From NCBI GenBank assembly GCA_038237515.1, contig JBBRYP010000017.1, positions 1 to 64,000 of the forward strand: DNA of 64,000 nt. The letters are read 5' to 3'. Source of the DNA: JBBQDZ01 sp038237515 (GTDB lineage Bacteria; Actinomycetota; Thermoleophilia; Gaiellales; Gaiellaceae). The translations under genes and the position numbers were made by a program. The notes beneath the pieces are model-generated. The model had not been told where the DNA came from. It saw only the letters and a program-made list of their open reading frames with translations, and searched no databases. Shown one piece after another: positions 49,894-58,258 of the stretch (the stretch's first letter is position 1; every line of letters starts with the position of its first letter).

Positions 49894-50103
49894 CTAACCG
49901 CGGGCGGAGCGGATCGCCTCCCGCGCGAGCGGCAGCAGGCGCTCGGCGTCGGGAGAGCCCTCCGTGAGCGACACCATCGAACCGTCGTCGAAGTAGAGGT
50001 CGACGCGCTCGCGGCGGCGGGCGGCTCGGCGCCTGAAGAGAACGGCAGCGAGCACGGAGCCGGCTGCGACCAGAAAGCCGGTCAGGAACCTACGACCGCC
50101 CAT
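49894..50103 (-). CDS. Small membrane protein of unknown function
   Basis: This 69-residue protein has one N-terminal membrane helix (FLTGFLVAAGSVLAAVLF), a strongly basic patch (RRRAARRRERVD) and a short acidic-hydrophobic tail (YFDDGSMVSLTEG). By the positive-inside rule the tail is cytoplasmic. It lies between the roadblock-like gene, which it overlaps by 14 bases, and pyrE. I know no family. Coupling suggests it may anchor the roadblock-like protein to the membrane. Confidence 0.6.
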   Translation of the reverse strand: MGGRRFLTGFLVAAGSVLAAVLFRRRAARRRERVDLYFDDGSMVSLTEGSPDAERLLPLAREAIRSARG

Positions 50104-50608
50104 CCTGGCCCTCCGACTTCGTCGGCTTCGCGTCCTCGCCCTTCGGCTTCGGAGAGCGCGAGGCAGCTCTCTCGCCCGTCGCGGTCGTCTTCGCGGCCTC
50201 GTCGCCCTTCTTCGCGGTGTCGTCGGCCTTCTTCGTGGCCGGCTTCGACTTCGCCTCCTCCGAGCCGCCGGCGAGGCTTCGCAGGCAGCTCTTCAGGTCG
50301 TAGAAGACGAGCCCGACCGTCGGTTCCGCGCTCGTCGTCGCGACGAGCACCCTCGCCCCGTCGCGAACGACGAAGACGCTCCCGTCGAGGGTCGCGGCCT
50401 CGAGCTGCGTGAGCGCCTCCGGCCCCAGGCTCTTACGCGTGCCCTGCGCGGCGGAGAGGAGGTCGAACGCCGCACGGCCGAGCTTCCTCGCCCCAGCCTC
50501 ATCGGCGAGCGTCGAGGCCGCCACCTCCCCCTGGCGATCCATCAGCACGGCTGCCTGGATCTGCGAGGAGATCTCCGTCAGATCCGCGAGCGCCTGTTTC
50601 GCCTCCAC
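50090..50608 (-). CDS. Roadblock/LC7-like domain protein with a charged tail
   Basis: The GTG at 50608 gives 172 residues. The first 115 (LTEISSQIQAAVLMDRQGEVA, then SVFVVRDGARVLVATTS and VFYDLKSCLRSLAGG) look like a roadblock/LC7 fold, common in actinobacteria as partners of small Ras-like GTPases. The last 55 residues are a Lys/Glu/Ala-rich, low-complexity tail (ATKKADDTAKKGDEAAK). No GTPase gene is in the window. It overlaps the small membrane protein gene and is divergent from yihY across a palindrome. Confidence 0.65.
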   Translation of the reverse strand: MEAKQALADLTEISSQIQAAVLMDRQGEVAASTLADEAGARKLGRAAFDLLSAAQGTRKSLGPEALTQLEAATLDGSVFVVRDGARVLVATTSAEPTVGLVFYDLKSCLRSLAGGSEEAKSKPATKKADDTAKKGDEAAKTTATGERAASRSPKPKGEDAKPTKSEGQDGRS

Positions 50609-50626
50609 GGCAGCTGACGCTAACAC

Positions 50627-50642
50627 AGGGGAATACTCCCCT
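50627..50642. promoter_or_regulatory. Palindrome between divergent roadblock-like and YihY-like genes
   Basis: AGGGGA-ATAC-TCCCCT is a perfect inverted repeat with a 4-nt centre. It overlaps the -10-like AATACT (50632-50637) that lies 7 nt before the GTG of the YihY-like gene. It could be an operator for both directions. Confidence 0.4.
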
Positions 50643-50644
50643 TC

Positions 50645-51478
50645 GTGCGCGCCATGCTGGCCTCGGTCTTCGGGAAGTTCTTCCGCGACCGCGGAACCCA
50701 CCTGGCCGCGATGATCGCGTACTTCGCGCTTCTCTCCTTCGTGCCGCTCGCCTTCCTCGCGCTGGCGCTGCTCGGCCTCGCCGGGCGCCCCGACGAGTCG
50801 AGTTATCTCGTCACGGAGCTGAAGAAGGCGTTCCCCGGCAGCTCGATCTCGACCATCGTCAAGACCGTGGAGACGATCCAGCAGAACGCCACCACGCTCG
50901 GCGTGGTCGGCGGCGTGGCGCTCGGCTGGACCTCGCTCTCCCTCTTCAGCGTCCTCGAGTCGGCGTTCAACATCGTCTACGGCCGACCGAACCGCTCGTT
51001 CCTGCGCGGCAAGGCGCTCGCGATCATCTTCATGGTCGCCTCGCTCGTGACGCTCTTCGTCGGGCTGCTCGCGGGGTCGCTCGGCTTCGACGTGCTCAAG
51101 CGCTACGCGCCCGGCTTCGCGGCCAACAGCTACTTCGCGTACGCGCTCTCCGTCGTCGTCTCGATGCTCGCGATCTTCCTGTTCCTCGTGTCGGCGTACT
51201 ACCGGCTGACCAATGCCAAGCTGCATCTGCGCGAGGTCCTGCCCGGCGCGATCACCGCGACGATCGGCCTCGAGGGGAGCTTCCAGGTGCTGCCGGTCTA
51301 CCTGCGCCTGTCGAACCACCTCCCGGCGCTGCAGGCCTTCGGGGGGCCCGTGCTCCTCCTGATCTGGCTGTACGTGATGTCGAACGTGATCGTCTTCGGC
51401 GCCGAGGTCAACTGGTGGCTCGAGCGCGGCCGCCGAGAGGCTTCGGAGATCGAGGAGGCCGCGGCGGGCCTCGCGTAG
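50645..51478 (+). CDS. YihY/BrkB-family membrane protein (formerly RNase BN-like)
   Basis: The 277-residue protein has six hydrophobic segments and the family motif AAMIAYFALLSFVPLAFLAL near the N-terminus, with ALGWTSLSLFSVLESAFNIVYG and PLLLIWLYVMSNVIVFGAEVNW-type residues at the end. Members are inner-membrane proteins whose biochemical role is unknown; the early RNase BN label has been withdrawn. The GTG start follows a -10-like hexamer with no ribosome site. The C-terminal tail is charged and cytoplasmic. It stands alone on the plus strand. Confidence 0.87.
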   Translation: MRAMLASVFGKFFRDRGTHLAAMIAYFALLSFVPLAFLALALLGLAGRPDESSYLVTELKKAFPGSSISTIVKTVETIQQNATTLGVVGGVALGWTSLSLFSVLESAFNIVYGRPNRSFLRGKALAIIFMVASLVTLFVGLLAGSLGFDVLKRYAPGFAANSYFAYALSVVVSMLAIFLFLVSAYYRLTNAKLHLREVLPGAITATIGLEGSFQVLPVYLRLSNHLPALQAFGGPVLLLIWLYVMSNVIVFGAEVNWWLERGRREASEIEEAAAGLA

Positions 51479-51489
51479 GACCTTTCGCT

Positions 51490-52053
51490 TCAGGAGACCT
51501 CGAGCGACGCCCGCAACGACGACGCCGCTCGAGCCCGGTGCGAGTTGGCTCGTTTCCAGGCGTCGCCGAGCTCGGCGACGGTACGCTCCTCGCCCTCCGG
51601 GAGGAACACCGGGTCGTACCCGAACCCGCCGCTTCCTCGGGGGCCGTGCGCGATGCGGCCCGGAAGCACTCCCGTGCCGCGGCGCTCCGTCCCTTCCGGC
51701 GAGACGCACACGAGCTCGCAGACGTACCGCGCGCGCCGATCCTCGACGCCCTGGAGCTCCTCGAGCAGCCGCGCGACCGGCTCTTCCGCCCACCGCGCCG
51801 ACGCGATGCCGGGCCGCCCCCCGAGCCCCTCGGCCTCGATGCCCGAGTCCTCGGCGAGGACCCACGTGCCCGCAGCCGCCGCCGCCCGGCCGAATCGGGC
51901 CTTCCCGAGCGCGTTCTCGTAGTAGGTCTCCCCTTCCTCCGGCGGAAAGCCGCCCGCGCCGAGCAGCTCGATCTCCCATCCGGGGAGAGCGGCGCGGAGC
52001 TCCTCGAGCTTGTGCGGGTTCGCCGACGCGAGAACTGCTCTCAGCGGCTCCAT
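51490..52053 (-). CDS. rdgB: XTP/dITP diphosphatase (RdgB/HAM1 family)
   Basis: The 187-residue protein opens VLASANPHKLEELRAALPG, then has VLAEDSGIEAEGLGGRPGIAS (metal site) and GFGYDPVFLPEGEERT. The C-terminal HRARAASSLRASLE is the usual end. It hydrolyses non-canonical purine triphosphates so that they are not built into DNA or RNA. It overlaps the MgtC-like gene by 13 bases and is the last gene of the operon murI-rph-mgtC-rdgB. Confidence 0.95.
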   Translation of the reverse strand: MEPLRAVLASANPHKLEELRAALPGWEIELLGAGGFPPEEGETYYENALGKARFGRAAAAAGTWVLAEDSGIEAEGLGGRPGIASARWAEEPVARLLEELQGVEDRRARYVCELVCVSPEGTERRGTGVLPGRIAHGPRGSGGFGYDPVFLPEGEERTVAELGDAWKRANSHRARAASSLRASLEVS

Positions 52054-52712
52054 CGCACCTGGCGCACATCGGGGAGCTCCGCGACCTGTGTGGCGGCCTC
52101 CACCGGGTCGACCGACCCTGGATCGAGCTCCACCTCGAGACGGTTGCCGTCGCGCTGGAGCGCCAGGACGTGCCCCGCGTGCTCCAGCGCCTCCACGACC
52201 GGAAGCATCGATGCGCCCTCCGCGAGCTCCACGAGCAGCCAGCGCCGCGAAGCCCGCCCCCGAAGCCAGCGCGCCTTCGCCCAGTCCATGGGCCGCAGGC
52301 TGATGAGCGCGCCGAGCGTGGCGATGACCGCGCCGGCCCAGAAGCCCGCTCCCGCGGCCATGCCGATCGCCGCGACGAGCCAGAGCGTCGCGGCCGTCGT
52401 CAGCCCGCGGACGGCCAGGCCCTGGCGAAAGATCACACCGGCTCCCAGGAAGCCGATCCCCGTGACGATCTGGGCCGCAATCCGGGAGGGGTCGGCGCGG
52501 ACGACGTTCCCGCCTCCGGCGAGGAAGTCGCGGAAACCGTAGGCCGAGACGAGCGTGAAGAGGGCGGAGCCGACTGCGACGAGCAGGTGCGTGCGGAGCC
52601 CCGCGCTCTTGTCGTCGAGCTCGCGCTCCAGCCCGATCGCCCCGCCGAGGACGGCCGCGAGCGCCAGGCGCAGGAGCGTCCCGTCCCAGCCAATCGAGGG
52701 GAGGTCAGGCAC
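52041..52712 (-). CDS. MgtC/SapB-family membrane protein
   Basis: The 223-residue protein has four or five N-terminal membrane helices and the family signature GGAIGLERELDDKSAGLRTHLLVAVG, followed by QIVTGIGFLGAGVIFRQG. The C-terminal 85 residues form a soluble ACT-like or regulatory domain (LLVELAEGASMLPVVEALE). MgtC-type proteins affect growth at low magnesium and interact with ATP synthase in pathogens; in soil bacteria the role is unclear. The gene overlaps rph and rdgB on its two sides. Confidence 0.88.
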   Translation of the reverse strand: MPDLPSIGWDGTLLRLALAAVLGGAIGLERELDDKSAGLRTHLLVAVGSALFTLVSAYGFRDFLAGGGNVVRADPSRIAAQIVTGIGFLGAGVIFRQGLAVRGLTTAATLWLVAAIGMAAGAGFWAGAVIATLGALISLRPMDWAKARWLRGRASRRWLLVELAEGASMLPVVEALEHAGHVLALQRDGNRLEVELDPGSVDPVEAATQVAELPDVRQVRWSR

Positions 52713-53418
52713 GGGCCGCGGCGGCAGCCTCCCTCTGTGCCTCGGCGATCCGATCGATGCCGGCGCCCGCGAGGTCGAGGAGGACGTCGAGGTCGTCGCG
52801 CGAGAAGGGCACGCGTTCGGCCGTCGCCTGCACCTCGACGAGCCGCCCCTCGCCCGTGGACACGACGTTCAGGTCGACGTCTGCTGTCGAGTCCTCGGAG
52901 TAGTCGAGGTCGAGCAGCGGCGATCCCGCGACGATGCCGACCGAGACGGCGCCGATCGAGTCGCGCAACGCCCTCGAGAGGCCGAAGCGGTCGAGCGCCC
53001 GGTAGGCGGCCACGTAGGCTCCGCAGATCGAGGCGCAGCGCGTGCCGCCGTCCGCCTGCAGGACGTCGCAGTCGAGCCAGAGCGTGCGCTCCCCGAGCGC
53101 CTTGAAGTCGACGATCGCGCGCAGCGACCGGCCGATCAGCCGCTGGATCTCGATAGTACGTCCCTGCTGGCGCCCCGTCCGCGCCTCCCGCGCCGTCCGC
53201 TCGCCGGTCGAGGCCGGCAGCAGCGAGTACTCGGCGGTGAGCCACCCCTTGCCGCCGCCTTTCAGCCACCGCGGCACCCCCTCCTCGACCGATGCCGTGC
53301 ACAGGATGCGCGTCTTGCCCTGGGAGTAGAGCGCCGAGCCGTGAGGCTGCTCGAGGAAGTCGTGCTCGATCGAGACCGGCCGCAGGTGGTCGGCGCGACG
53401 GCCGTCCGCACGGGTCAT
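52705..53418 (-). CDS. rph: Ribonuclease PH
   Basis: The 237-residue protein starts with TRADGRRADHLRPVSIEHDF, has PRWLKGGGKGWLTAEYSLLPAST, RTGRQQGRTIEIQRLIGRSL and the phosphate-binding and catalytic core WLDCDVLQADGGTRCASICG. DLDYSEDSTADVDLNVV supplies the metal-binding aspartates. It trims tRNA 3' ends by phosphorolysis. The ATG overlaps the murI stop (ATGA). Confidence 0.96.
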   Translation of the reverse strand: MTRADGRRADHLRPVSIEHDFLEQPHGSALYSQGKTRILCTASVEEGVPRWLKGGGKGWLTAEYSLLPASTGERTAREARTGRQQGRTIEIQRLIGRSLRAIVDFKALGERTLWLDCDVLQADGGTRCASICGAYVAAYRALDRFGLSRALRDSIGAVSVGIVAGSPLLDLDYSEDSTADVDLNVVSTGEGRLVEVQATAERVPFSRDDLDVLLDLAGAGIDRIAEAQREAAAAARA

Positions 53419-54251
53419 GCGGCAGCCTCGAGCTCGGCCGCGGCGACGTGTGCGACCTCGCCGAGCGGCAGCTGGAGGAAGCGCTCGCCGAGCGACCTGA
53501 ACACCTGGACGTCGCCGGTCGTGAGGAAGCGGTAGCGGCCCTCACGCCCGGACGCGTTCTCGATGCCCTTGCGCCCGAGGGTCTCCGACACCTCGCGTGC
53601 CGTCTCCTCCGCCGAGAACACGAGCGTCGTCTCGCGGCCGAACACTCGCTGCAGGATCGGCCGGATGAACGGGTAGTGCGTGCAGCCGAGGATGACGGTG
53701 TCGCACCGGGCCGCCTTCAGAGGGGCCGCGTACTCGCGAACCGCCTGCACCGTCTCCTCGCCGAAGGGGTGGTCGCTCTCGATCAACGGGACGAGCTTCG
53801 GGCAGGCGACAGGCGTGAAGCGGACACCCGCGTCGAGCGTCCGGACGAGCTGGTGGTACCGGCCGGCCGTTACCGTCGCCTCGGTCGCGAGCAGGCCGAT
53901 CCGCCGGTTGCGAGTCGCCTGCACCGCCGCGTGCGCCTCCGGGGTGAGCACGCCGACGACGGGCACCGCGAGGCTCTCCTGCAGCCCTGGGAGGGCCGCC
54001 GAGGTGGCCGTGTTGCACGCGACGACGATCAGCTTGACGCCGAGCGACTCGAGGTAGGTCCCGATCTCGTGCGCGTAGCGCCGGATCTCCGCGAGGGGCC
54101 TCGGGCCGTAGGGGAGGCGCGCCGCATCGCCGAGGTAGACGAAGTCCTCGTGCGGCATGGTCACGAGGCATTCGTGCAGGACGGTCAGGCCGCCCATCCC
54201 CGAGTCGAAGACGCCGACGGGGCGCGGGTCGAGGCGGCGGGCGGCGCTCAC
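53415..54251 (-). CDS. murI: Glutamate racemase
   Basis: The 278-residue protein starts with a GTG and reads RPVGVFDSGMGGLTVLHE, YLGDAARLPYGPRPL, VVACNTATSAALPGLQ (first catalytic Cys), LLATEATVTAGRY and TVILGCTHYPFIRPIL (second catalytic Cys). It makes D-glutamate for the peptidoglycan stem. The length is typical. It is the first gene of the murI-rph-mgtC-rdgB operon and diverges from the secreted hydrolase gene with 45 bases between starts. Confidence 0.95.
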   Translation of the reverse strand: MSAARRLDPRPVGVFDSGMGGLTVLHECLVTMPHEDFVYLGDAARLPYGPRPLAEIRRYAHEIGTYLESLGVKLIVVACNTATSAALPGLQESLAVPVVGVLTPEAHAAVQATRNRRIGLLATEATVTAGRYHQLVRTLDAGVRFTPVACPKLVPLIESDHPFGEETVQAVREYAAPLKAARCDTVILGCTHYPFIRPILQRVFGRETTLVFSAEETAREVSETLGRKGIENASGREGRYRFLTTGDVQVFRSLGERFLQLPLGEVAHVAAAELEAAA

Positions 54252-54282
54252 TCGGACGATTGTAGAAAGTGCGGACGGCGGA

Positions 54283-54288
54283 TACGCT
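54283..54288 (+). promoter_or_regulatory. Leaderless-type -10 hexamer of the secreted hydrolase gene
   Basis: TACGCT lies 8 nt before the TTG start at 54297. The context TACGCTGG ... TTGCGCCGC repeats that in front of the subtilase gene at 22675. Confidence 0.45.
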
Positions 54289-54296
54289 GGATCGCC

Positions 54297-55715
54297 TTGC
54301 GCCGCCTTCTCACGCTCGCCTGCGCAGCCGCGGCTGCGCTCGCCTTCTCCGGCGCCGCCTCGCCCTTCACGAAAACCGACCAGCCGCTGACGATGGACGA
54401 CGGGGTGACCGTCGGGACGACGCTCTACCTGCCGGACGGTACGCCGCCTGCAGCCGGCTGGCCGGCGGTGATGATGTTCCACGGCCTCGGGGGGCGCCGC
54501 ACCGACATGAACGCGCTCGCCGAGAACTGGTTTGTCCCCAAGGGCTACGCGGTGCTCACCGCCGACGCTCGTGGTCACGGCGAGTCGGACGGCCTGGTCA
54601 CGATCGACGGCCCGCGCGAGGTGGCAGACGTCAAGGCGCTGTACGCCTGGCTCTCGGGCCGGCCGGGCATCGACAGAGCGCACATCGGTTCGTGGGGCGT
54701 CTCCTACGGCGGCGGCGTCGAGCTCCGCGCGCTCGTCGAGCACGTGCCGTTCGCCTCCGTCGAGACCTTCGAGACCTGGACCGACCTCTACTCGGCCCTC
54801 GTCCCGAACAACCTCTCGAAGTCCGGTGTCGTCTTCGGGTTCCTGAGCAGCATCCGCGCGAACGCCGTCTCGGATCTGATCGCGGCGACGAAGGGCGACC
54901 TCCTCGGCAGCACGAGCCTGACGTCGCTGAAGGCGCTCCTCGACGAGCGATCGAGCCTCCCGGCTCTCGGCCAGGTGACCACACCCGTCTTCATGGCGCA
55001 GGGCCGGCGGGACTTCGCGTTCGACATCAGCCAGATGACGCGCGCCTACGTTGCCCTCAAGGGCCCGAAGCGCCTCTACCTGGGCAACCTTGGCCACGCG
55101 CCCTCCACCTTCCTCTCGGACGACTTCCAGCACTTCATGACCGAGGCCGTGCAATGGGAGGATCGCTTCCTCAAGGGCCAGCCGAACGGGATCGACACGC
55201 TGCCGCCGGTCGAGCTGGCGCCGAGCCCGTTCCGGGGCAAGACAGTCTCCTTCAAGGGTCTGCCCCCGACGAAGACCGTGAGGGTGACCTTCGGCGGCTC
55301 GGCGACGATCGACCAGAACGGCAAGATCGTCCGCTCGGGAGCGCTCCCGAAGCTCGCGCTCGAGCAGTTCGGCGCGGCGATCGTCCACGCGACCGTCTCG
55401 TCGAAGACGGGGTTCCCCCACCTCGTCGCCGTGCTGAGCGCGCTGCCGCCGAAAGGGCCGGAGATCCTGCTCGAGGACGGCGGGACGCAGGCGGCGCTGC
55501 CGCTCCGTGCCGGGATCGTCAGCTTCCCCCTCGCGAGCAACGCGACGCTCATCCCCGCCGGGTCGAGGCTGAGACTGACGATCGCCTCGAACTCCTCCGT
55601 CCAGAGTCCGGCGAACCTCGTCTACCTCCAGACTCCGCTGCCACCGGGCTCCTCGCTCACGGTCGGCACGGTCACCGTCGACCTGCGCACGCTGAAGACC
55701 CCGATCTCGCGATGA
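54297..55715 (+). CDS. Secreted alpha/beta hydrolase with a C-terminal beta-rich domain (CocE/PepX-like)
   Basis: The TTG start gives 472 residues with a signal peptide (LLTLACAAAAALAFSGAAS). The hydrolase fold has MMFHGLGGRRTDMNALAENW, the nucleophile elbow GSWGVSYGGGVE (Ser in G-x-S-x-G), MAQGRRDFAFDIS with the acidic residue, and LGNLGHAPST with the catalytic His. The C-terminal 150 residues form a jelly-roll-like domain (LPPTKTVRVTFGGSATIDQ), as in CocE/PepX-type esterases and dipeptidyl peptidases. The substrate may be a peptide or an ester. It overlaps the next gene (ATGA). Confidence 0.85.
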   Translation: MRRLLTLACAAAAALAFSGAASPFTKTDQPLTMDDGVTVGTTLYLPDGTPPAAGWPAVMMFHGLGGRRTDMNALAENWFVPKGYAVLTADARGHGESDGLVTIDGPREVADVKALYAWLSGRPGIDRAHIGSWGVSYGGGVELRALVEHVPFASVETFETWTDLYSALVPNNLSKSGVVFGFLSSIRANAVSDLIAATKGDLLGSTSLTSLKALLDERSSLPALGQVTTPVFMAQGRRDFAFDISQMTRAYVALKGPKRLYLGNLGHAPSTFLSDDFQHFMTEAVQWEDRFLKGQPNGIDTLPPVELAPSPFRGKTVSFKGLPPTKTVRVTFGGSATIDQNGKIVRSGALPKLALEQFGAAIVHATVSSKTGFPHLVAVLSALPPKGPEILLEDGGTQAALPLRAGIVSFPLASNATLIPAGSRLRLTIASNSSVQSPANLVYLQTPLPPGSSLTVGTVTVDLRTLKTPISR

Positions 55716-56917
55716 GGGCCCTCCGGCCGCTGGCGGCTCTCGCCGTGCTGGGCGCCGTTGCGTCGGGCGCGCTCGCCGGCTCGACGCCGGGGATCAGCGC
55801 CGGCTCGATCCTGCTCGGCGGCACCGTCCCCATCAGCGGCCCCGAGTCGGCGTTCGGGGTCGTCGCGTCCGGGGCGGACGCCTACTTCAAGTACGTGAAC
55901 GCCCACGGAGGGGTGTTCGGGCGGAAGATCGCCTACGACTACCTGGACGACGCCTACGACCCCGCGCAGACGGTGCAGCAGACCCGCAAGCTCGTCGAGG
56001 CGGACCACGTCTTCGCGATCTTCGGCAGCGTCGGGACCGAGCACATCCTCGCCGTGCGGCCCTACCTGGCGCAGCAGGGCGTTCCGCAGCTCTTTGTCGG
56101 AACGGGCCTCACCGACATCGGGCGCAACCCCCGGTACCCGGGCACGACGGGCTACCTGCTCGACTTCGCCGCGGAGGGCAGGACGTTCGGCAGCTACATC
56201 GCGAGGACGAGGCCTTCCGCGACCGTGGCCGTCCTCTCGGAGGCGAGCGACTACGGCAAGGAGCTCCTGCGAGGGCTGCAGAGCGGCCTGCGCGGCAAGG
56301 CGAGGGTCGTCGCGAGCGAGACCTACGACGTAACAGACGCGGACGTGAACTCCCAGATCGCGAGGCTTCGCGGCTCGAACGCCTCCACGCTGGTGCTGTT
56401 CGCGCTGCCGAAGCAGACGATCCAGGCCTTCGTCGGGATCGACAAGCTCGGCTGGCACCCGCAGGTGTTCGTCACCTCGGTCTCCATCGATCCGGCGGTG
56501 ATGCAGATCGTCGCGCTGAACACCTCCTCGAAGACGACAGAGGGCGCTATGAGCCTCGCCTTCCTGAAGGACCCGACGAGCCCGCGCTGGTCGGCGGATC
56601 CGGGTATCGCGCTCTACCTCCGGATCATGCGCAAGTTCGCACCCAAAGAGGACCCGAAGGCGGTCGCGCACCTCTACGGGATGGCGACGGCCTTCACGAT
56701 GGTCGACGCACTCCGGCACGCGGGTCGCAACCTCACGCGGGCGGGGCTCCTGAAGGCGGCGACCCACCTCGACGAGCCGAACAACCCCTTCCTCCTGCCG
56801 GGTATCGTCCTGCGCACCACGCCCACCTCCCGCTTCCCGCTGACGCAGGCCCAGCTGTATCGTTTTCACGGCGGCCGCTGGCAGCCGCTGGGCGGCCTGC
56901 TCGCCGCCAGGCCGTAA
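55712..56917 (+). CDS. Branched-chain amino acid/amide-type ABC substrate-binding protein
   Basis: The 401-residue protein has a signal peptide (LAALAVLGAVASGALAGS). ILLGGTVPISGPESAFG, AYFKYVNAHGGVFGRKI, YDYLDDAYDPAQTVQQ and the tail region mark the LivJ-like type I binding fold. No permease or ATPase gene is adjacent, so it may work with a transporter encoded elsewhere, or sense ligands. It is coupled to the upstream hydrolase gene by ATGA, perhaps collecting a released peptide or amide. A hairpin follows the stop. Confidence 0.86.
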   Translation: MRALRPLAALAVLGAVASGALAGSTPGISAGSILLGGTVPISGPESAFGVVASGADAYFKYVNAHGGVFGRKIAYDYLDDAYDPAQTVQQTRKLVEADHVFAIFGSVGTEHILAVRPYLAQQGVPQLFVGTGLTDIGRNPRYPGTTGYLLDFAAEGRTFGSYIARTRPSATVAVLSEASDYGKELLRGLQSGLRGKARVVASETYDVTDADVNSQIARLRGSNASTLVLFALPKQTIQAFVGIDKLGWHPQVFVTSVSIDPAVMQIVALNTSSKTTEGAMSLAFLKDPTSPRWSADPGIALYLRIMRKFAPKEDPKAVAHLYGMATAFTMVDALRHAGRNLTRAGLLKAATHLDEPNNPFLLPGIVLRTTPTSRFPLTQAQLYRFHGGRWQPLGGLLAARP

Positions 56918-56929
56918 ACGACTTGTAAG

Positions 56930-56951
56930 GGTTGGGTTTCGCCTCCCAACC
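56930..56951 (+). terminator. Hairpin after the binding-protein gene
   Basis: GGTTGGG and CCCAACC form a 7-bp stem around an 8-nt loop, 13 bases after the stop at 56917. Confidence 0.4.
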
Positions 56952-57049
56952 GTCGCGGCGACAACCCGTCTATGAGAAGCGAGATCGCCCGGAGAGGCCT
57001 CTGGGGGCGCCACCTGGGACGGGGCCTTCCACACGAGAAAGGACACTGG

Positions 57050-58189
57050 ATGAGGAGCAAGATGCGATTCCTGCTGGCGTCTGCGGCGGGGCTCTGCGCA
57101 TTCGCCTTCGCGGGCACCGCACTCGCCGCGTACACGCCGAGACTGACGATCACGGGAGCAAGCCAGAATGCCGGCGCGCCCGGCGGGATCAAGGTGAAGT
57201 TCCAGGCCGGCCAGACCGACGACCCGACGGCGAAGGCGACGTTCTACGTGCCGCTCGGATACCAGCTCGGAATCCCGGGGACGGCGGGAACGCAGCTCGG
57301 CACCGCCGCCGCCTCCGTCTTCGCGATCGACCTGAACGCGCTCGTGCCCGTGACCGGAACGGTCGCCGTGGCGAACCCGGCGGACTTCGCCGCGCAGGCC
57401 ACCGCCTGCACGGGGACGGCCAGCCATACTTCGACGTGGGCGCTCAACCTGAGCGCGGCCGGGACTCCGCTCGTCGTGCCGGTCTTCGTGGACACCGTGA
57501 CCGCCGGCCCTCTGGCGCTCTTCGCCTCGGCAACGCTCGTCATCTGCCTGCCACCGCCCGACCTGCCGCCGGGCACCCCCGGCCGCGCGACACTCGGCGC
57601 GAAGCTCCTGACAGCCGAGTTCACGACGAGCGCGATCACGAACCCCGCCGCGCTGGGCGAGTATCGCTGGCGGGCGACCGCGACCCCGTACACGCCCGCG
57701 AAGGGCACCGTGAACGCAGCGGCGACCGTCGAGGTGCAGTCGCTCGTGGATCTTCCGACGAAGCTCTCGCTGAAGGCCACGGTGAAGAAGACCTCGAAGA
57801 AGGGCATCAGCCTGGTGAGCTACACCGGCACCGGGCTCTCGAACGGCCAGGGTCTCAGCACCGCCTCCGTCGACCTGCTGAAGGGCTCGAGCGCGACGGT
57901 CGTCAAGAAGTTCAAGACGCAGTCGACCGACGCCAACGGCGCCTTCAGCGGCTCGTTCGCGCAGAGACAGGCGAAGACGGCCACGAAGGTCTACATCCTC
58001 GCGAGGGTGACGACGCAGGATCGGGACCTCGGCCCGTCGGGTTGCACGGCGACCTTCGTTCCGCCGGCCTCCCCGTTCTCCATCCCCTGTCTCGACGCCA
58101 CCGTCGGAGGCGTCACCGTGTCGAGCACGATCGTGAAGGCGAGCATCCCTGCCGCTCCCAAGCCGAAGCCCCGGAAGAAGGGGCACTAG
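57050..58189 (+). CDS. Secreted protein of unknown function, paralogue A
   Basis: I chose the ATG at 57050 (after AAAGGA), giving 379 residues. The first 27 form a signal peptide (LLASAAGLCAFAFAGTALAA). The mature protein is mostly strand-like: TITGASQNAGAPGGIKVKFQ, DPTAKATFYVPLGYQLG, SEFTTSAITNPAALGEYRWRA, then an Ig-like segment (LSLKATVKKTSKKGISLVSY) ending in KPKPRKKGH. Cysteines pair as CTG...CLPP and GCTATF...IPCLDA. The downstream gene at 58259 encodes a clear homologue. I do not know the family; it looks like a wall-associated or surface protein. Confidence 0.7.
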   Translation: MRSKMRFLLASAAGLCAFAFAGTALAAYTPRLTITGASQNAGAPGGIKVKFQAGQTDDPTAKATFYVPLGYQLGIPGTAGTQLGTAAASVFAIDLNALVPVTGTVAVANPADFAAQATACTGTASHTSTWALNLSAAGTPLVVPVFVDTVTAGPLALFASATLVICLPPPDLPPGTPGRATLGAKLLTAEFTTSAITNPAALGEYRWRATATPYTPAKGTVNAAATVEVQSLVDLPTKLSLKATVKKTSKKGISLVSYTGTGLSNGQGLSTASVDLLKGSSATVVKKFKTQSTDANGAFSGSFAQRQAKTATKVYILARVTTQDRDLGPSGCTATFVPPASPFSIPCLDATVGGVTVSSTIVKASIPAAPKPKPRKKGH

Positions 58190-58258
58190 CACGAGAATCG
58201 AATCCGCGGAGCGGGCGCCTTGCGAGGGCCCACTCCGACCGCGAAAGAAAGGAACCAG

